Below, piece by piece: positions 1 to 8,403 of a DNA stretch of 64,000 nucleotides. Both the position numbers and the translations under genes were made by a program. The notes beneath the pieces were generated by a model that was given only the letters and a program-made list of their open reading frames with translations, made no database searches and was not told the DNA's origin. The DNA is from Prevotella sp. (lineage in GTDB: Bacteria > Bacillota > Clostridia > Oscillospirales > Ruminococcaceae), in contig JAMPIC010000007.1 in NCBI GenBank assembly GCA_023663025.1, forward strand, positions 1-64,000, written 5' to 3'. The first letter of the stretch is position 1, and the number at the start of each line of letters is the position of its first letter.

Positions 1-26
1 GGCGGGAGCAAGCCCCCGCCCTACAG
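1..26. repeat. Palindromic intergenic repeat, variant copy at window edge
   Basis: GGCGGG (1-6) and CCCGCC (15-20) form a hairpin followed by CTAC. The layout (G-rich arm, short loop, C-rich arm, then CTAC) matches the identical copies at 33672-33697 and 51776-51801, but the arm sequence differs. It may be cut by the window start. It lies just upstream of spoIIIAF, where the spoIIIAE gene would normally abut. Confidence 0.45.
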
Positions 27-88
27 TGCCGTTATCCGTATAAATTACAATTTACTTTAATTCCCGTTTTGCGTTAAAATGTAAGCTT

Positions 89-604
89 ATGGAAACATTC
101 CGCGCAGTATCCGTTACCGCTTGCTTTCTCAGCATCGTCATCGCAATATTCGGTTCGCTGTACCCGTCGGAAAAATTCGCGGGACAGCTTAAAATGATCT
201 TTTCCCTGATTTTTATCCTAAGCCTGATAAAACCCGTTCTGAACGGAAAATTAAATCTCCCCGAAATAACGGAAACCGCCGCCGCAAGCACGTCTGATTA
301 TGAAGCTCTCCGCAGCGGCGCGGACGAATACTTCATAAGGTCTGCGGAAAAAAATATCGGAGCGGTTCTCGAAGCGTCCCTGCACGAGATCGGAATTTAT
401 CCCGAGGAAATTGAGACAAGTATAAATATTTCGGAAAATTACAGCATATCTATTAACGAGGTGAAAATCGTCCTGAAAACGGAAAACGCCGGCAGCGCCG
501 AAGCCGCGAAAAGCCGCGTTTCCGAACAGGCCGGGGACAGCGCCGCCGTTGCCGTCGTTTTTGCGGATAACGGCGAGGAAACAGGAAAAGAGGAACGGCA
601 ATGA
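89..604 (+). CDS. spoIIIAF: Stage III sporulation protein AF
   Basis: A 171-residue protein with two hydrophobic segments at its N-terminus (about residues 5-25 and 33-52) and a soluble C-terminal half. This is the SpoIIIAF layout: a membrane protein of the SpoIIIA-SpoIIQ channel that joins mother cell and forespore after engulfment. Identification rests on this layout and on the spoIIIAG and spoIIIAH genes that follow directly. Its TGA overlaps the ATG of spoIIIAG (ATGA at 601-604), so translation is probably coupled. No strong ribosome binding site is visible before ATG 89. The preceding spoIIIAE is not in the window; an intergenic hairpin occupies bases 1-26 instead of the close junction usual in this operon. 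Confidence 0.88.
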   Translation: METFRAVSVTACFLSIVIAIFGSLYPSEKFAGQLKMIFSLIFILSLIKPVLNGKLNLPEITETAAASTSDYEALRSGADEYFIRSAEKNIGAVLEASLHEIGIYPEEIETSINISENYSISINEVKIVLKTENAGSAEAAKSRVSEQAGDSAAVAVVFADNGEETGKEERQ

Positions 605-1128
605 ACGAATTTATCGAAAAGCTGAAGGATATCTCAAAAAAGCCCGTTTTTCTTAAAGCCGCCATGGCGGCGGGAATACTGGCTATCGCGCTTATCCTTA
701 TTTCCGACCTGTCGGGAAACGGCGCGGAGGACAAAAAGTCCGCCGAAAACGACGGAAACGTCTCCGATGATTTTGTGTACGCGGACATTTACGCCGACAG
801 CATGGACGAAAAGCTGTGCGCGATACTTACCTCCATAGAGGGCGTGGGAAAAGCGCAGGTCATGCTGACGGTAAGCTCCACGGAGGAGTACGTTTACGCC
901 GAGACCAAAAGGGTCGGAACGTCGCAGGCGGAAAACGGATATGTAGTATTAGACAAAAGTCCGCAGAAGGAAGCATTGGTAAAAAAGGTAAACAATCCCG
1001 AGATAAAGGGAGTGGTAATTGTTTGCGAGGGAGGCGATGATCCGCGGGTATGCGAAAAAATCTACAAGGCGGTGTCCACCGCGCTTGACATTTCAACAAG
1101 CAGAATTTACGTTGCAGAAATGAAATAG
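601..1128 (+). CDS. spoIIIAG: Stage III sporulation protein AG
   Basis: A 175-residue protein with one N-terminal membrane segment (about residues 18-36), a short acidic linker, and a C-terminal domain containing IEGVGKAQVMLTVSS and IKGVVIVCEGGDDPRV. These are typical of SpoIIIAG, whose ring-building domain resembles EscJ/PrgK and forms the large ring of the mother cell-forespore channel. It overlaps spoIIIAF by four bases and is followed 11 bases later by spoIIIAH, so it is a middle gene of the operon. Length and motif order are normal for the family. Confidence 0.93.
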   Translation: MNEFIEKLKDISKKPVFLKAAMAAGILAIALILISDLSGNGAEDKKSAENDGNVSDDFVYADIYADSMDEKLCAILTSIEGVGKAQVMLTVSSTEEYVYAETKRVGTSQAENGYVVLDKSPQKEALVKKVNNPEIKGVVIVCEGGDDPRVCEKIYKAVSTALDISTSRIYVAEMK

Positions 1129-1139
1129 GAGGAATTTTT

Positions 1140-1703
1140 ATGAGAAAGCCAAATCTTATCATCGGCAAAAAACACATTATTCTTGCGTGTCTCACGCTCA
1201 TTCTGGGCGTGGCGGTCTATATGAACTACGCGTTCGCTTCCGTTGAGGACGACATCACCGCGGAAAAGACTATGGCGGGCGCGGCAAATTCCGAGGACGG
1301 AAGCGTCGAGGCGGCAAACTACGGCGACGCGGCGTTCGTCAGCGCAAACGGAGAGGGAGACTACTTCGCGCAGGTTCGCCTTGCGAGAATGACCTCACGG
1401 GACGAGGCTGTCGAGACCCTTTCGGCTATCCTCGGCGGCGGAGACCTTTCCGACGAGGAAAACGCGGTCTACACGGGCGAAGCGGTAACGATGTCAAAGC
1501 TGTCCGAAAGCGAAAACACCGTTGAAAGTCTGATAAAAGCACAGGGCTTCGAGGACTGCGTGGTGTATCTCAACGGTTCTATGGCAAACATAGTTGTCAA
1601 GTCCGAGGGGCTTGTTCCCGCCGAAGCGGCACAAATTAAAGACATTTTGTTAACAGAGGTGACAATTCCCGCAGAAAATATTAGAATTTTTGAGGTTAAG
1701 TAG
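1140..1703 (+). CDS. spoIIIAH: Stage III sporulation protein AH
   Basis: A 187-residue protein with an N-terminal basic stretch, one membrane segment (about residues 13-32, HIILACLTLILGVAVYMNYA) and a C-terminal domain containing QGFEDCVVYLNGSMANIVV. This is the SpoIIIAH pattern: a mother-cell protein that binds forespore SpoIIQ across the septum through an EscJ-like ring-building fold. It starts 11 bases after spoIIIAG behind AGGAGGA. It is the last gene of the spoIIIA operon; the next gene has its own promoter. Confidence 0.93.
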   Translation: MRKPNLIIGKKHIILACLTLILGVAVYMNYAFASVEDDITAEKTMAGAANSEDGSVEAANYGDAAFVSANGEGDYFAQVRLARMTSRDEAVETLSAILGGGDLSDEENAVYTGEAVTMSKLSESENTVESLIKAQGFEDCVVYLNGSMANIVVKSEGLVPAEAAQIKDILLTEVTIPAENIRIFEVK

Positions 1704-1732
1704 TTGTTTCTTTCAAAAAAATTTGGTATAAT
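1704..1732 (+). promoter_or_regulatory. Sigma-A type promoter for yqhY/asp23
   Basis: TTGTTT (1704-1709), 17 bases, then a perfect TATAAT (1727-1732). It separates the sporulation operon from the housekeeping genes that follow. Confidence 0.7.
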
Positions 1733-1809
1733 AAATATACATACATTTTTTGAAAGGCTGACAAGACATAATGACCCGCCGTCAGCTTGAAGCCAAGGAG
1801 GTAATCATT

Positions 1810-2193
1810 ATGAGCAAAACTGTCAGACCCGAGGTAACCGACGACCTTAAAATTTTCGAGAACGTCATATGCAAAATCGTGGAGATCGCCGCTGCGGACG
1901 TTGAGGGCGTATGCGGCTTTGTAAAGTCCAAGGTGGACTTCGCCGACCTTTTCATCAGAGCGGATCGCCGTTCGGCTATCGACGTAAAGGTAAGCGACGG
2001 CTCGGCGGAAATTTCCCTGGGAATAAACGTCTCGGGGAAATGCAGGGTCAGGAACACCGCCGAAAAAGTCCAGCAGCGGGTCAAGGACAGCGTGCAGAGC
2101 ATGACGGGCATCGCGGTGACAAAGGTGAACGTATACATTTACGGTATAGTTTTCGATAACGAGGAAAACAGCGCCGCCGAAGATAACGAATAA
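1810..2193 (+). CDS. yqhY: Asp23/Gls24 family protein (YqhY-like)
   Basis: A 127-residue soluble Asp23-family protein. The start at ATG 1810 is chosen because AAGGAGG lies eight bases before it; an upstream in-frame ATG at 1771 has no such site. The central region (VCKIVEIAAADVEGVCGF, then VDVKV-like and GINVSGKC) and the valine-rich strand near the end fit Asp23. In B. subtilis the member YqhY lies between accC and nusB and is linked to control of acetyl-CoA carboxylase. Here it lies just before nusB but accB and accC are missing. It is flanked by its own promoter and a strong terminator. Confidence 0.85.
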   Translation: MSKTVRPEVTDDLKIFENVICKIVEIAAADVEGVCGFVKSKVDFADLFIRADRRSAIDVKVSDGSAEISLGINVSGKCRVRNTAEKVQQRVKDSVQSMTGIAVTKVNVYIYGIVFDNEENSAAEDNE

Positions 2194-2238
2194 GAAAAGC
2201 AGGCTCTCGCGGGAGGGCTTGCTTTTCCGCGTATTTTT
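2194..2238 (+). terminator. Rho-independent terminator after yqhY
   Basis: A 15-pair stem (2194-2208 with 2213-2227, two G-U pairs) with a GCGG loop directly follows the yqhY stop codon. A short T stretch follows at 2233-2237. Confidence 0.7.
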
Positions 2239-2271
2239 AAGACAGCCGAAGCAGCAGAAAGGATCGTGCAA

Positions 2272-2700
2272 ATGAAAAGAAGTGAAATAAGGGAAGCGGT
2301 TTTTTACCTTACCTTTGAAAAGCTGTTCAGCAGCGATACGCCCGACGAGATACTCGACGCGGCTTACGAGGCGGACGTTTTCGAGATAACCGAGGACGTG
2401 GAAAAAATGTTCAAGGCGGTGGACGAAAACTCCGCGGCTGTGGACGGGGTGATCGCCAAATTCAGCGAGAAAAGGCAGTTCAGCCGCATACCCAAGGTGC
2501 TGACCGCCATACTCAGGATAGCGGTCTACGAAATGCTTTACGACGACAAAATACACGACAACGTGGCGATAAGCGAGGCGGTCATTCTTGCGCAGAAGTT
2601 CGCTTACGAGAACGACGTGCAGTTCGTGAACGGTCTGCTGGGCGCGTTCGGCAGAAGCAGGGTCAAGGACGGTTCAAAAGATGAAAATACTGGGGATTGA
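2272..2700 (+). CDS. nusB: Transcription antitermination factor NusB
   Basis: A 142-residue all-alpha protein starting MKRSEIREAVFYLTFEK, with the C-terminal EAVILAQKFAYENDVQFVNGLLGA helix typical of NusB. NusB binds boxA RNA with NusE (S10) and supports antitermination of rRNA operons. ATG 2272 is preferred over GTG 2266 because AAAGGA (2258-2263) is correctly spaced only for the ATG. The 3' end overlaps the M22 gene by 20 bases. Position after asp23/yqhY agrees with other Firmicutes. Confidence 0.92.
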   Translation: MKRSEIREAVFYLTFEKLFSSDTPDEILDAAYEADVFEITEDVEKMFKAVDENSAAVDGVIAKFSEKRQFSRIPKVLTAILRIAVYEMLYDDKIHDNVAISEAVILAQKFAYENDVQFVNGLLGAFGRSRVKDGSKDENTGD

Positions 2701-3616
2701 CACAAGCAACTACACCACCTCGGCGGCTCTGCTCGACACGGAGAGCGGCGCGGTGCGGCAGGTCAAAAAGCTGCTGCCCGTCAAAAAGGGCGAGCTCGGA
2801 CTTCGCCAGAGCGACGCTGTTTTTCACCACACAAAGCAGCTCCCCGAAATCGTCGGGCGGCTTTTCGAGGACGGCGGGAAAGTCCCGTCGGCTGTGGGAG
2901 TTTCCGTCAAGCCGCGGGATATCGACGGTTCCTATATGCCCTGTTTCCTGTGCGGGGAGGGATTTGCGGACGCGCTCGGAGCGGTGAACGGCATTCCCGT
3001 CTATAAGACCTCTCACCAGGTCGGGCATATCCTCGCCGCGCTTCGGTCGGCGGACAGGCTTGACCTTGTCCGGGAAAAATTCATTGCCTTTCACGTCAGC
3101 GGCGGGACTACCGACTGTCTGCTTGCAGAGCCGGACGGGGAAAACGTGATAAAGATCACGGAGCTCGGCACGTCTCTCGACCTGAAAGCGGGACAGGCTG
3201 TCGACCGGGTGGGACTTATGTTGGGACTGGATTTCCCCTGCGGATCAAGGCTTGAAGAGCTTGCCGCAAAAAGCGGGAAAAGCTTCAAAATAAAACCTGT
3301 GCTGAAAGGCGGGAACTGCTGTCTTTCAGGGGTGGAAAACAAGTGCAGGAAAATGCTGGACGGGGGCGAAAGTCCCGAGGATACGGCGGCGTACTGTCTG
3401 AACTATATATGCGCCGCCGTGGAGGGAATGACCCGCCGCGCCCTCGAAGAACGGGGAAAGCTCCCCGTGATATTCGCGGGGGGAGTGATGTCGGACAGGA
3501 TCATACGGGAACGGCTCGAAGCCGTATTCGACTGCCGCTTTGCCGAGCCGGAATTTTCCTGCGACAACGCGGCGGGAACGGCGGTTTTCGCCGCGCTGAA
3601 AGGAAATTATATATGA
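2681..3616 (+). CDS. Peptidase M22/TsaD-like paralogue
   Basis: A 311-residue protein of the ASKHA-fold M22 family related to TsaD. It opens with MKILGIDTSNYTTSAALLD, carries H-x3-H in TSHQVGHILAAL (the metal-binding pair of TsaD), FHVSGGTTDCLL (nucleotide loop), FAGGVMSD, and a late CDNAAGTAVFA Asp. A true tsaD lies at 17357-18373, so this is a second, shorter paralogue; its function is not established. It overlaps nusB by 20 bases and xseA by four (ATGA), so it is embedded in the operon where B. subtilis has folD. It may serve in tRNA t6A modification or be an uncharacterised carbamoyl/phosphotransferase. Confidence 0.85.
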   Translation: MKILGIDTSNYTTSAALLDTESGAVRQVKKLLPVKKGELGLRQSDAVFHHTKQLPEIVGRLFEDGGKVPSAVGVSVKPRDIDGSYMPCFLCGEGFADALGAVNGIPVYKTSHQVGHILAALRSADRLDLVREKFIAFHVSGGTTDCLLAEPDGENVIKITELGTSLDLKAGQAVDRVGLMLGLDFPCGSRLEELAAKSGKSFKIKPVLKGGNCCLSGVENKCRKMLDGGESPEDTAAYCLNYICAAVEGMTRRALEERGKLPVIFAGGVMSDRIIRERLEAVFDCRFAEPEFSCDNAAGTAVFAALKGNYI

Positions 3617-4797
3617 GCGCGATACTTACGGTCTCCCAACTGAACAGATACATCGCTTTCAAGCTGAAGGACGACGCCAATCTGCGGGGAAAGCTTATCA
3701 GGGGAGAAATATCCAATTTTACAAATCATATCAAAAGCGGACACTTTTACTTTACCCTAAAGGACGGCGAAAGCGCGGTAAAGGCGGTCATGTTCAGCAG
3801 CATGGCTTCGCGGCTGCCGTTCATGCCGAAAAGCGGAATGCGGGTCATAGTTTCGGCAGACGTTCGGGTCTACGAGCGGGACGGTCTGTATCAGCTCTAT
3901 GTTACCGACATACAGCCGGACGGCGCGGGGGCGCAGTATCTCGCTCTGGAGCAGCTTAAGGAACGTCTCGCGCTGGAGGGTATCTTCGACGAGGCGCACA
4001 AGAAGCCGCTTCCGTCCATGCCGAAAAAAATAGGTATCGTAACGTCAACGGAAGCCGCCGCGCTTCAGGATATGCTGAACATTCTGTCAAGGCGTTATCC
4101 GCTTGCGGAGGTAACGGTTTTCCCCGCTTCAGTGCAGGGAGAGACCGCTCCCGCGTCAATATGCAGGGCGCTCCGCTATGCGGACGGACGGGGCATGGAT
4201 CTGCTCATCTGCGGCAGGGGCGGCGGCTCTTTCGAGGACTTGTCCGCGTTCAACACCGAAGCTGTGGCAAGATGTCTGTACGGCTGCGAGACCCCCGTTA
4301 TTTCGGCGGTGGGGCACGAGACCGACTTTACCGTGGCTGACATGGCAGCTGACCTGCGCGCGCCCACTCCGTCAGCCGCCGCCGAGCTTGCCGCTCCCGA
4401 CGCAACGTTCCTGCGGGGACGTCTCAACGCCGCCGAAAAAGCTTTGACGGACGGTTTTCTGAACGGTCTGGACGAAAGATACCGAAAGCTTGAGACCGCG
4501 TCAAGGCGGCTTGAAAGGCTCGATCCCAAGGAAAGAGCGGCGCGGCTGAGAGAGAAAACCTTACAGACGGAAAAACGCCTTGAAGCGGCGTACAGGCTGA
4601 AGCTTCAAGCGTTCGGAGGAAAGCTTGCGGAAAAGGCGGCGGCTCTGGACGGGCTAAGTCCGCTGAAAACCCTGAGCAGAGGCTACTCGCTTGTCTACAG
4701 GGACGGAAAGCTTGTGAAGTCGGCGGGGGAGCTTTCCGCAGGAGATCGGGCGGAGATACGTCTTGCGGACGGCGAAGTCTCCGCAGTTATAGAATAG
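3613..4797 (+). CDS. xseA: Exodeoxyribonuclease VII large subunit
   Basis: A 394-residue XseA. The N-terminal OB fold (about residues 1-100, MSAILTVSQLNRYIAFKL) is followed by the catalytic core with GRGGGSFEDLSAFNTEAVAR, SAVGHETDFTVADMAADLRA and PTPSAAAE, then coiled-coil segments rich in E, K and R. With XseB it forms exonuclease VII, which cuts single-stranded DNA from both ends. The start at ATG 3613 overlaps the previous stop; a longer in-frame reading from 3343 lies inside the M22 gene and is not credible. A 125-base gap follows before xseB, unusual because these genes normally abut. Confidence 0.95.
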   Translation: MSAILTVSQLNRYIAFKLKDDANLRGKLIRGEISNFTNHIKSGHFYFTLKDGESAVKAVMFSSMASRLPFMPKSGMRVIVSADVRVYERDGLYQLYVTDIQPDGAGAQYLALEQLKERLALEGIFDEAHKKPLPSMPKKIGIVTSTEAAALQDMLNILSRRYPLAEVTVFPASVQGETAPASICRALRYADGRGMDLLICGRGGGSFEDLSAFNTEAVARCLYGCETPVISAVGHETDFTVADMAADLRAPTPSAAAELAAPDATFLRGRLNAAEKALTDGFLNGLDERYRKLETASRRLERLDPKERAARLREKTLQTEKRLEAAYRLKLQAFGGKLAEKAAALDGLSPLKTLSRGYSLVYRDGKLVKSAGELSAGDRAEIRLADGEVSAVIE

Positions 4798-4809
4798 CGG
4801 AGGTAAAAT

Positions 4810-4920
4810 TTGAAAATCTTCGGTTTTCAAACCGGGAGTTTTGTTTTCCCCGCTGACGCAAAACCGCAAAACATAACCGGAAAGGAGGACGCGTTTTCCC
4901 CTGCGGGAAAACGGTCGTAA
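4810..4920 (+). CDS. Possible 36-residue leader peptide between xseA and xseB
   Basis: A short reading frame starts with TTG 4810 behind GGAGGT (4799-4804) and ends with TAA at 4918-4920, two bases before the xseB ATG. It reads KIFGFQTGSFVFPADAKP after the start and is lysine-rich at the end. xseB itself has no well-placed ribosome binding site: AAAGGAGGA at 4881-4889 is over 30 bases away, with a perfect 9-pair hairpin (4892-4900/4905-4913) in between. Re-initiation from this frame would explain how xseB is translated. Alternatively the gap is a decayed intergenic repeat and the frame is accidental. No relatives are known to me. Confidence 0.3.
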   Translation: MKIFGFQTGSFVFPADAKPQNITGKEDAFSPAGKRS

Positions 4921-4922
4921 CA

Positions 4923-5108
4923 ATGAACTTTGAAAAATCCTTGAAACGGCTTGAGGAAATAATCTCAAAGCTTGAAAGCAACGATATATCTTTGGAGGAA
5001 TCCATTGAAATATACAAAGAGGGAACCGATCTGCTGGGGAAATGCCGCAGTCTGCTCGACAGCGCGGAGCTTCTCGTTACCGTCGAGGAAGCGGACGTTT
5101 CCGAATAA
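4923..5108 (+). CDS. xseB: Exodeoxyribonuclease VII small subunit
   Basis: A 61-residue helical protein with the family pattern FEKSLKRLEEIISKLE and a second helix with EESIEIYKEGTDLLGKC. XseB subunits decorate the helical arm of XseA in exonuclease VII. Size and motifs are normal. The start lies two bases after a 36-codon upstream frame; the stop TAA (5106-5108) overlaps a possible ATG of ispA by one base. Confidence 0.92.
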   Translation: MNFEKSLKRLEEIISKLESNDISLEESIEIYKEGTDLLGKCRSLLDSAELLVTVEEADVSE

Positions 5109-5131
5109 TGTCAGAAATTGGAGGAACTGTT

Positions 5132-6019
5132 TTGACCGATGAATTCAAAAACCGTCTGAACGAGCTTGCGGAGACGGTCAGCAAAAGGCTTGACGGCTAT
5201 ATGGAGCGGGTGATTTCCGAAACAAAGGGACAGCGCCGCGCCGCCGAAGCCATGAAGTACTCCCTTTCCGCGGGGGGAAAGAGGATACGTCCCGTACTCA
5301 CAGCCGAGTTCTGCCGCGTCTGCGGCGGCGGCCCCGAGGACGCGTTTCCCGCAGCCTGCGCTTTGGAAATGATACACACCTTTTCGCTTATCCACGACGA
5401 CCTCCCCTGCATGGACGACGACGATATGCGCAGGGGAAAACCCTCCTGCCACGCGGCATTCGGCGAGGCGACCGCTCTGCTGGCGGGGGACGCTCTGCTG
5501 AACCTTGCCTATGAGGTCATACTCGATGGAGGACTTCCCCCGGAGACCAAGCTCGCTCTCATCGCGGAGCTTTCCGCAGCTGTGGGAATGAACGGCATGA
5601 TCGGCGGACAGGTCATAGACACGGTTTCCGAGAGCGGGCTATCCGAAGCAGCGCTTCTTGAAATGTACTCCATGAAAACGGGGGCGCTGCTGAGAGCCGC
5701 CTGCAAAACAGGCTGCATTGCCGCCGGCGCGGACGGGGAAAAAATCGCGGCTGCCGCTTTGTACGCGGAAAAGCTGGGACTTGCTTTCCAGATAATCGAC
5801 GACATACTGGACGTTGAGGGGGACGAAAAGCTGCTCGGCAAGCCGACAGGCAGCGACAGAGACAACGAAAAGGTCACCTATGCGGCTCTGAACGGTATCG
5901 AAAATTCCCGAAAGACTGCGGAAACCCTTACAAACGAAGCTCTCGAAGCTCTGAACGCTTTCGAGGACAACGTTTTCCTTAAAGAGCTTACCCTGTATCT
6001 CCTGAAACGGGATCATTGA
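5132..6019 (+). CDS. ispA: Polyprenyl synthetase (farnesyl/geranyl diphosphate synthase)
   Basis: A 295-residue trans-isoprenyl diphosphate synthase. The first aspartate-rich motif is DDLPCMDDDDMRRGKPSCH and the second is QIIDDILDVEGD; GGKRIRPVL binds the homoallylic substrate. It chains IPP units for undecaprenol and quinone precursors, fed by dxs two genes downstream. TTG 5132 is chosen because GGAGGA (5120-5125) lies six bases upstream. An ATG at 5108, overlapping the xseB stop and adding eight residues, has no site at the right distance but remains possible. The stop is followed closely by the PAP2-like gene. Confidence 0.92.
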   Translation: MTDEFKNRLNELAETVSKRLDGYMERVISETKGQRRAAEAMKYSLSAGGKRIRPVLTAEFCRVCGGGPEDAFPAACALEMIHTFSLIHDDLPCMDDDDMRRGKPSCHAAFGEATALLAGDALLNLAYEVILDGGLPPETKLALIAELSAAVGMNGMIGGQVIDTVSESGLSEAALLEMYSMKTGALLRAACKTGCIAAGADGEKIAAAALYAEKLGLAFQIIDDILDVEGDEKLLGKPTGSDRDNEKVTYAALNGIENSRKTAETLTNEALEALNAFEDNVFLKELTLYLLKRDH

Positions 6020-6035
6020 AAAAGGAATGAAAAAC

Positions 6036-6521
6036 ATGAATACGCTTTCATACAATTATGTGCTTTTCTCCGCGTTGCTGTCGTGGTGCGCGGCACAGGT
6101 CATAAAAACGCTGCTTAATCTTTTGCAGACGAAAAAATTCAATCCCGAACGCCTTTTCGGCGCGGGGGGAATGCCCAGCTCCCACTCGGCTTTGGTTTGC
6201 TCGGCGACCCTTGCCGTTTGCAGAAAATGCGGTTTTGGCTCGGCGGAGTTCGCGATGATGTTCATTTTCGCCATGGTGGTTATGTACGACGCTATGGGCG
6301 TTCGCCGTTCGGCGGGACTTCACGCGCGGGAGATAAACAGGATAAACCGCATCTTCGCCGTCAGCGGTATCAAGCCGGGCGAGGAAACTGCGGACAAGCG
6401 TCCCGAAAAGAAGAAAAAGGAACTGAAAGAATATCTGGGTCATACCCCTTTCGAGGTACTCGGGGGCGCGCTCCTCGGCATACTGATCGCATTGGTAATG
6501 CCGATGGATATTATAATTTAA
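6036..6521 (+). CDS. Divergent PAP2 family membrane protein (DUF212, YuiD-like)
   Basis: A 161-residue membrane protein of the divergent PAP2 (DUF212) family. It shows FGAGGMPSSHSALV, a PAP2-like active-site segment, and YDAMGVRRSAGLHA, with three to four hydrophobic segments. ATG 6036 is preferred to ATG 6027 because AAAGGA (6021-6026) touches the earlier ATG. Lying between ispA and dxs, it may act on isoprenoid diphosphates, but the biochemical role of the family is not established. Confidence 0.85.
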   Translation: MNTLSYNYVLFSALLSWCAAQVIKTLLNLLQTKKFNPERLFGAGGMPSSHSALVCSATLAVCRKCGFGSAEFAMMFIFAMVVMYDAMGVRRSAGLHAREINRINRIFAVSGIKPGEETADKRPEKKKKELKEYLGHTPFEVLGGALLGILIALVMPMDIII

Positions 6522-6537
6522 AAGGAAATATCTGTAT

Positions 6538-8403
6538 ATGAACGATACTAACATAACGCTTAAAGACCTTGCCGACCCTCACGAGCTGAGCAGTCTCAGC
6601 ATAGAGCAGTGCGAACGGCTCTGCGGGGAACTGCGGAAAAAGATAATACGCACAGTGATGAAAAACGGCGGACACCTGTCCTCCAATCTGGGGACGGTGG
6701 AGCTTACGGTGGCTGTTCACAGGGTGTTCCGCTCCCCCGCCGACAAGATAATCTGGGACGTGGGTCATCAGGCTTACGCTCACAAGCTTCTGACGGGACG
6801 GTACTCCGATTTTTCAACACTGCGCAAAAAGGACGGAATATCGGGTTTCTGCCGTCCCGGAGAATCGGAGCACGACGCTTTTATAAGCGGACACAGCAGC
6901 ACGTCCATTTCGGCTGCTTTGGGACTGGCGGAAGCCATGCGCCTTAACGGGGACAGGCACCACGCGGTAGCCGTCATAGGCGACGGCGCTTTCACCGGGG
7001 GACTTGCCTACGAGGGTCTCAACAACGCGGGCAAAAGCAATAACAATCTCATTGTAATACTTAACCACAACGATATGTCCATATCAAAAAACGTGGGAGC
7101 TTTCGCAAGATATCTCACGTCCATACGCGGCAACACGGCTTACCTCAACGCCAAAAAAAGGGTGGAGCGGATACTGGGGAACACTCCACTTGTGGGCGAG
7201 CCTATCAAAAAGGTCATCAAGACCTCAAAGTCCGCGCTGAAATCGGTGCTGTACCATTCCACAATGTTTGAGGATATGGGATTTGTGTATCTGGGACCTA
7301 TCGACGGTCATAACATAGCGGAGATAGAGGACGCTCTCAGGGCGGCGAAAAAGCTTCACCGACCCGTGTTCGTGCATGTGAACACCGTCAAGGGAAAAGG
7401 CTTCAGGCCCGCCGAGATAAACCCGGGAGCTTTCCACGCCATACCCTCCTGCGGCTACAGCAGGAGCAATCCCAACAACGACACGACCGATTCCTTTTCG
7501 GAAACTGCGGGAAAAATTCTCTGCCGTCTTGCGGCGGAAGAGCCCGGAATATGCGCCGTAACAGCCGCCATGAAGTACGCCACGGGACTTCAGCACTTCG
7601 CGGCGGAATATCCCGAAAGATTTTTCGACGTGGGCATTGCCGAGCAGCACGCCGTTACTTTCGCGGCGGGACTTGCCAAGGGCGGCAGACTTCCGTTCTT
7701 CGCGGTGTACTCCAGCTTTTTGCAGCGTTCCTACGACCAGCTTATCCACGACGCGTCCATAGACAGGGTGCATATGGTTCTGGGCGTTGACCGCGCGGGC
7801 TTTGCGGGCGAGGACGGCGAAACCCATCAGGGACTGTTCGACGTCCCCATGCTGCTGACCGTACCGGGGGTGACGGTCTATTCTCCCTCCACATACGGGG
7901 AGCTTGAAATGTGCCTGAAAAGCGCGTTCTTCCGCACTGACGGCGTTGCGGCGGTAAGATACCCCAAGGGCAGCGAGACGGTTACGTTCGGTATCGAGGA
8001 CACGGATTCCTTCCTCATAACGAAAAACGGCAGCCGCAGGCTTGCGGTGAGCTACGGCAGGATCATACACAATCTGTACGTGGCGGTCGGTTCCGACATG
8101 GTCGGCTCCGATGAAAATGCCGAGTGGGACGTTCTAAAGCTTGTGAGGATATTTCCCGTCAGCGAGCAGGCGGCCGAGCTTTGCATGGACTACGATGAGA
8201 TAATGTTCTTTGAGGAAAGCTCGCGGCGGGGCGGCGCGGGCGAGTACCTGATGACGGAGCTTTACCGGAACGGCTATAAGGGAAAATTTTCCCTGACCGC
8301 CGTCGACGGCTTCGCCAAGCAAGGCTCTGCGGAGGAATGCATGGAGGAATACGGTCTGTCGAAGGCGGGAATGAAAGAAATACTTAACGGAGGCGGACTT
8401 TGA
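6538..8403 (+). CDS. dxs: 1-deoxy-D-xylulose-5-phosphate synthase
   Basis: A 621-residue thiamine diphosphate enzyme condensing pyruvate and glyceraldehyde 3-phosphate, the first step of the MEP isoprenoid pathway. Visible motifs are DVGHQAYAHKLLTGR near residue 74, the ThDP/Mg motif GDGAFTGGLAYEGLNNAG near 148, GIAEQHAVTFAAGLA near 366 with the catalytic Glu, and GEDGETHQG near 424. Full length and order are normal. The TGA overlaps the TTG start of tlyA. The context with ispA groups isoprenoid synthesis genes in one operon. Confidence 0.96.
   Translation: MNDTNITLKDLADPHELSSLSIEQCERLCGELRKKIIRTVMKNGGHLSSNLGTVELTVAVHRVFRSPADKIIWDVGHQAYAHKLLTGRYSDFSTLRKKDGISGFCRPGESEHDAFISGHSSTSISAALGLAEAMRLNGDRHHAVAVIGDGAFTGGLAYEGLNNAGKSNNNLIVILNHNDMSISKNVGAFARYLTSIRGNTAYLNAKKRVERILGNTPLVGEPIKKVIKTSKSALKSVLYHSTMFEDMGFVYLGPIDGHNIAEIEDALRAAKKLHRPVFVHVNTVKGKGFRPAEINPGAFHAIPSCGYSRSNPNNDTTDSFSETAGKILCRLAAEEPGICAVTAAMKYATGLQHFAAEYPERFFDVGIAEQHAVTFAAGLAKGGRLPFFAVYSSFLQRSYDQLIHDASIDRVHMVLGVDRAGFAGEDGETHQGLFDVPMLLTVPGVTVYSPSTYGELEMCLKSAFFRTDGVAAVRYPKGSETVTFGIEDTDSFLITKNGSRRLAVSYGRIIHNLYVAVGSDMVGSDENAEWDVLKLVRIFPVSEQAAELCMDYDEIMFFEESSRRGGAGEYLMTELYRNGYKGKFSLTAVDGFAKQGSAEECMEEYGLSKAGMKEILNGGGL

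Noticed and set aside
3343..3612. An N-terminal extension of xseA
   Set aside because: The extra 90 codons read the M22 gene out of frame and give an arginine/glycine-rich sequence; ATG 3613 starts a normal XseA.
5042..5107. An N-terminal extension of ispA
   Set aside because: It reads xseB out of frame; starts at 5132 or 5108 fit the family and ribosome binding sites.
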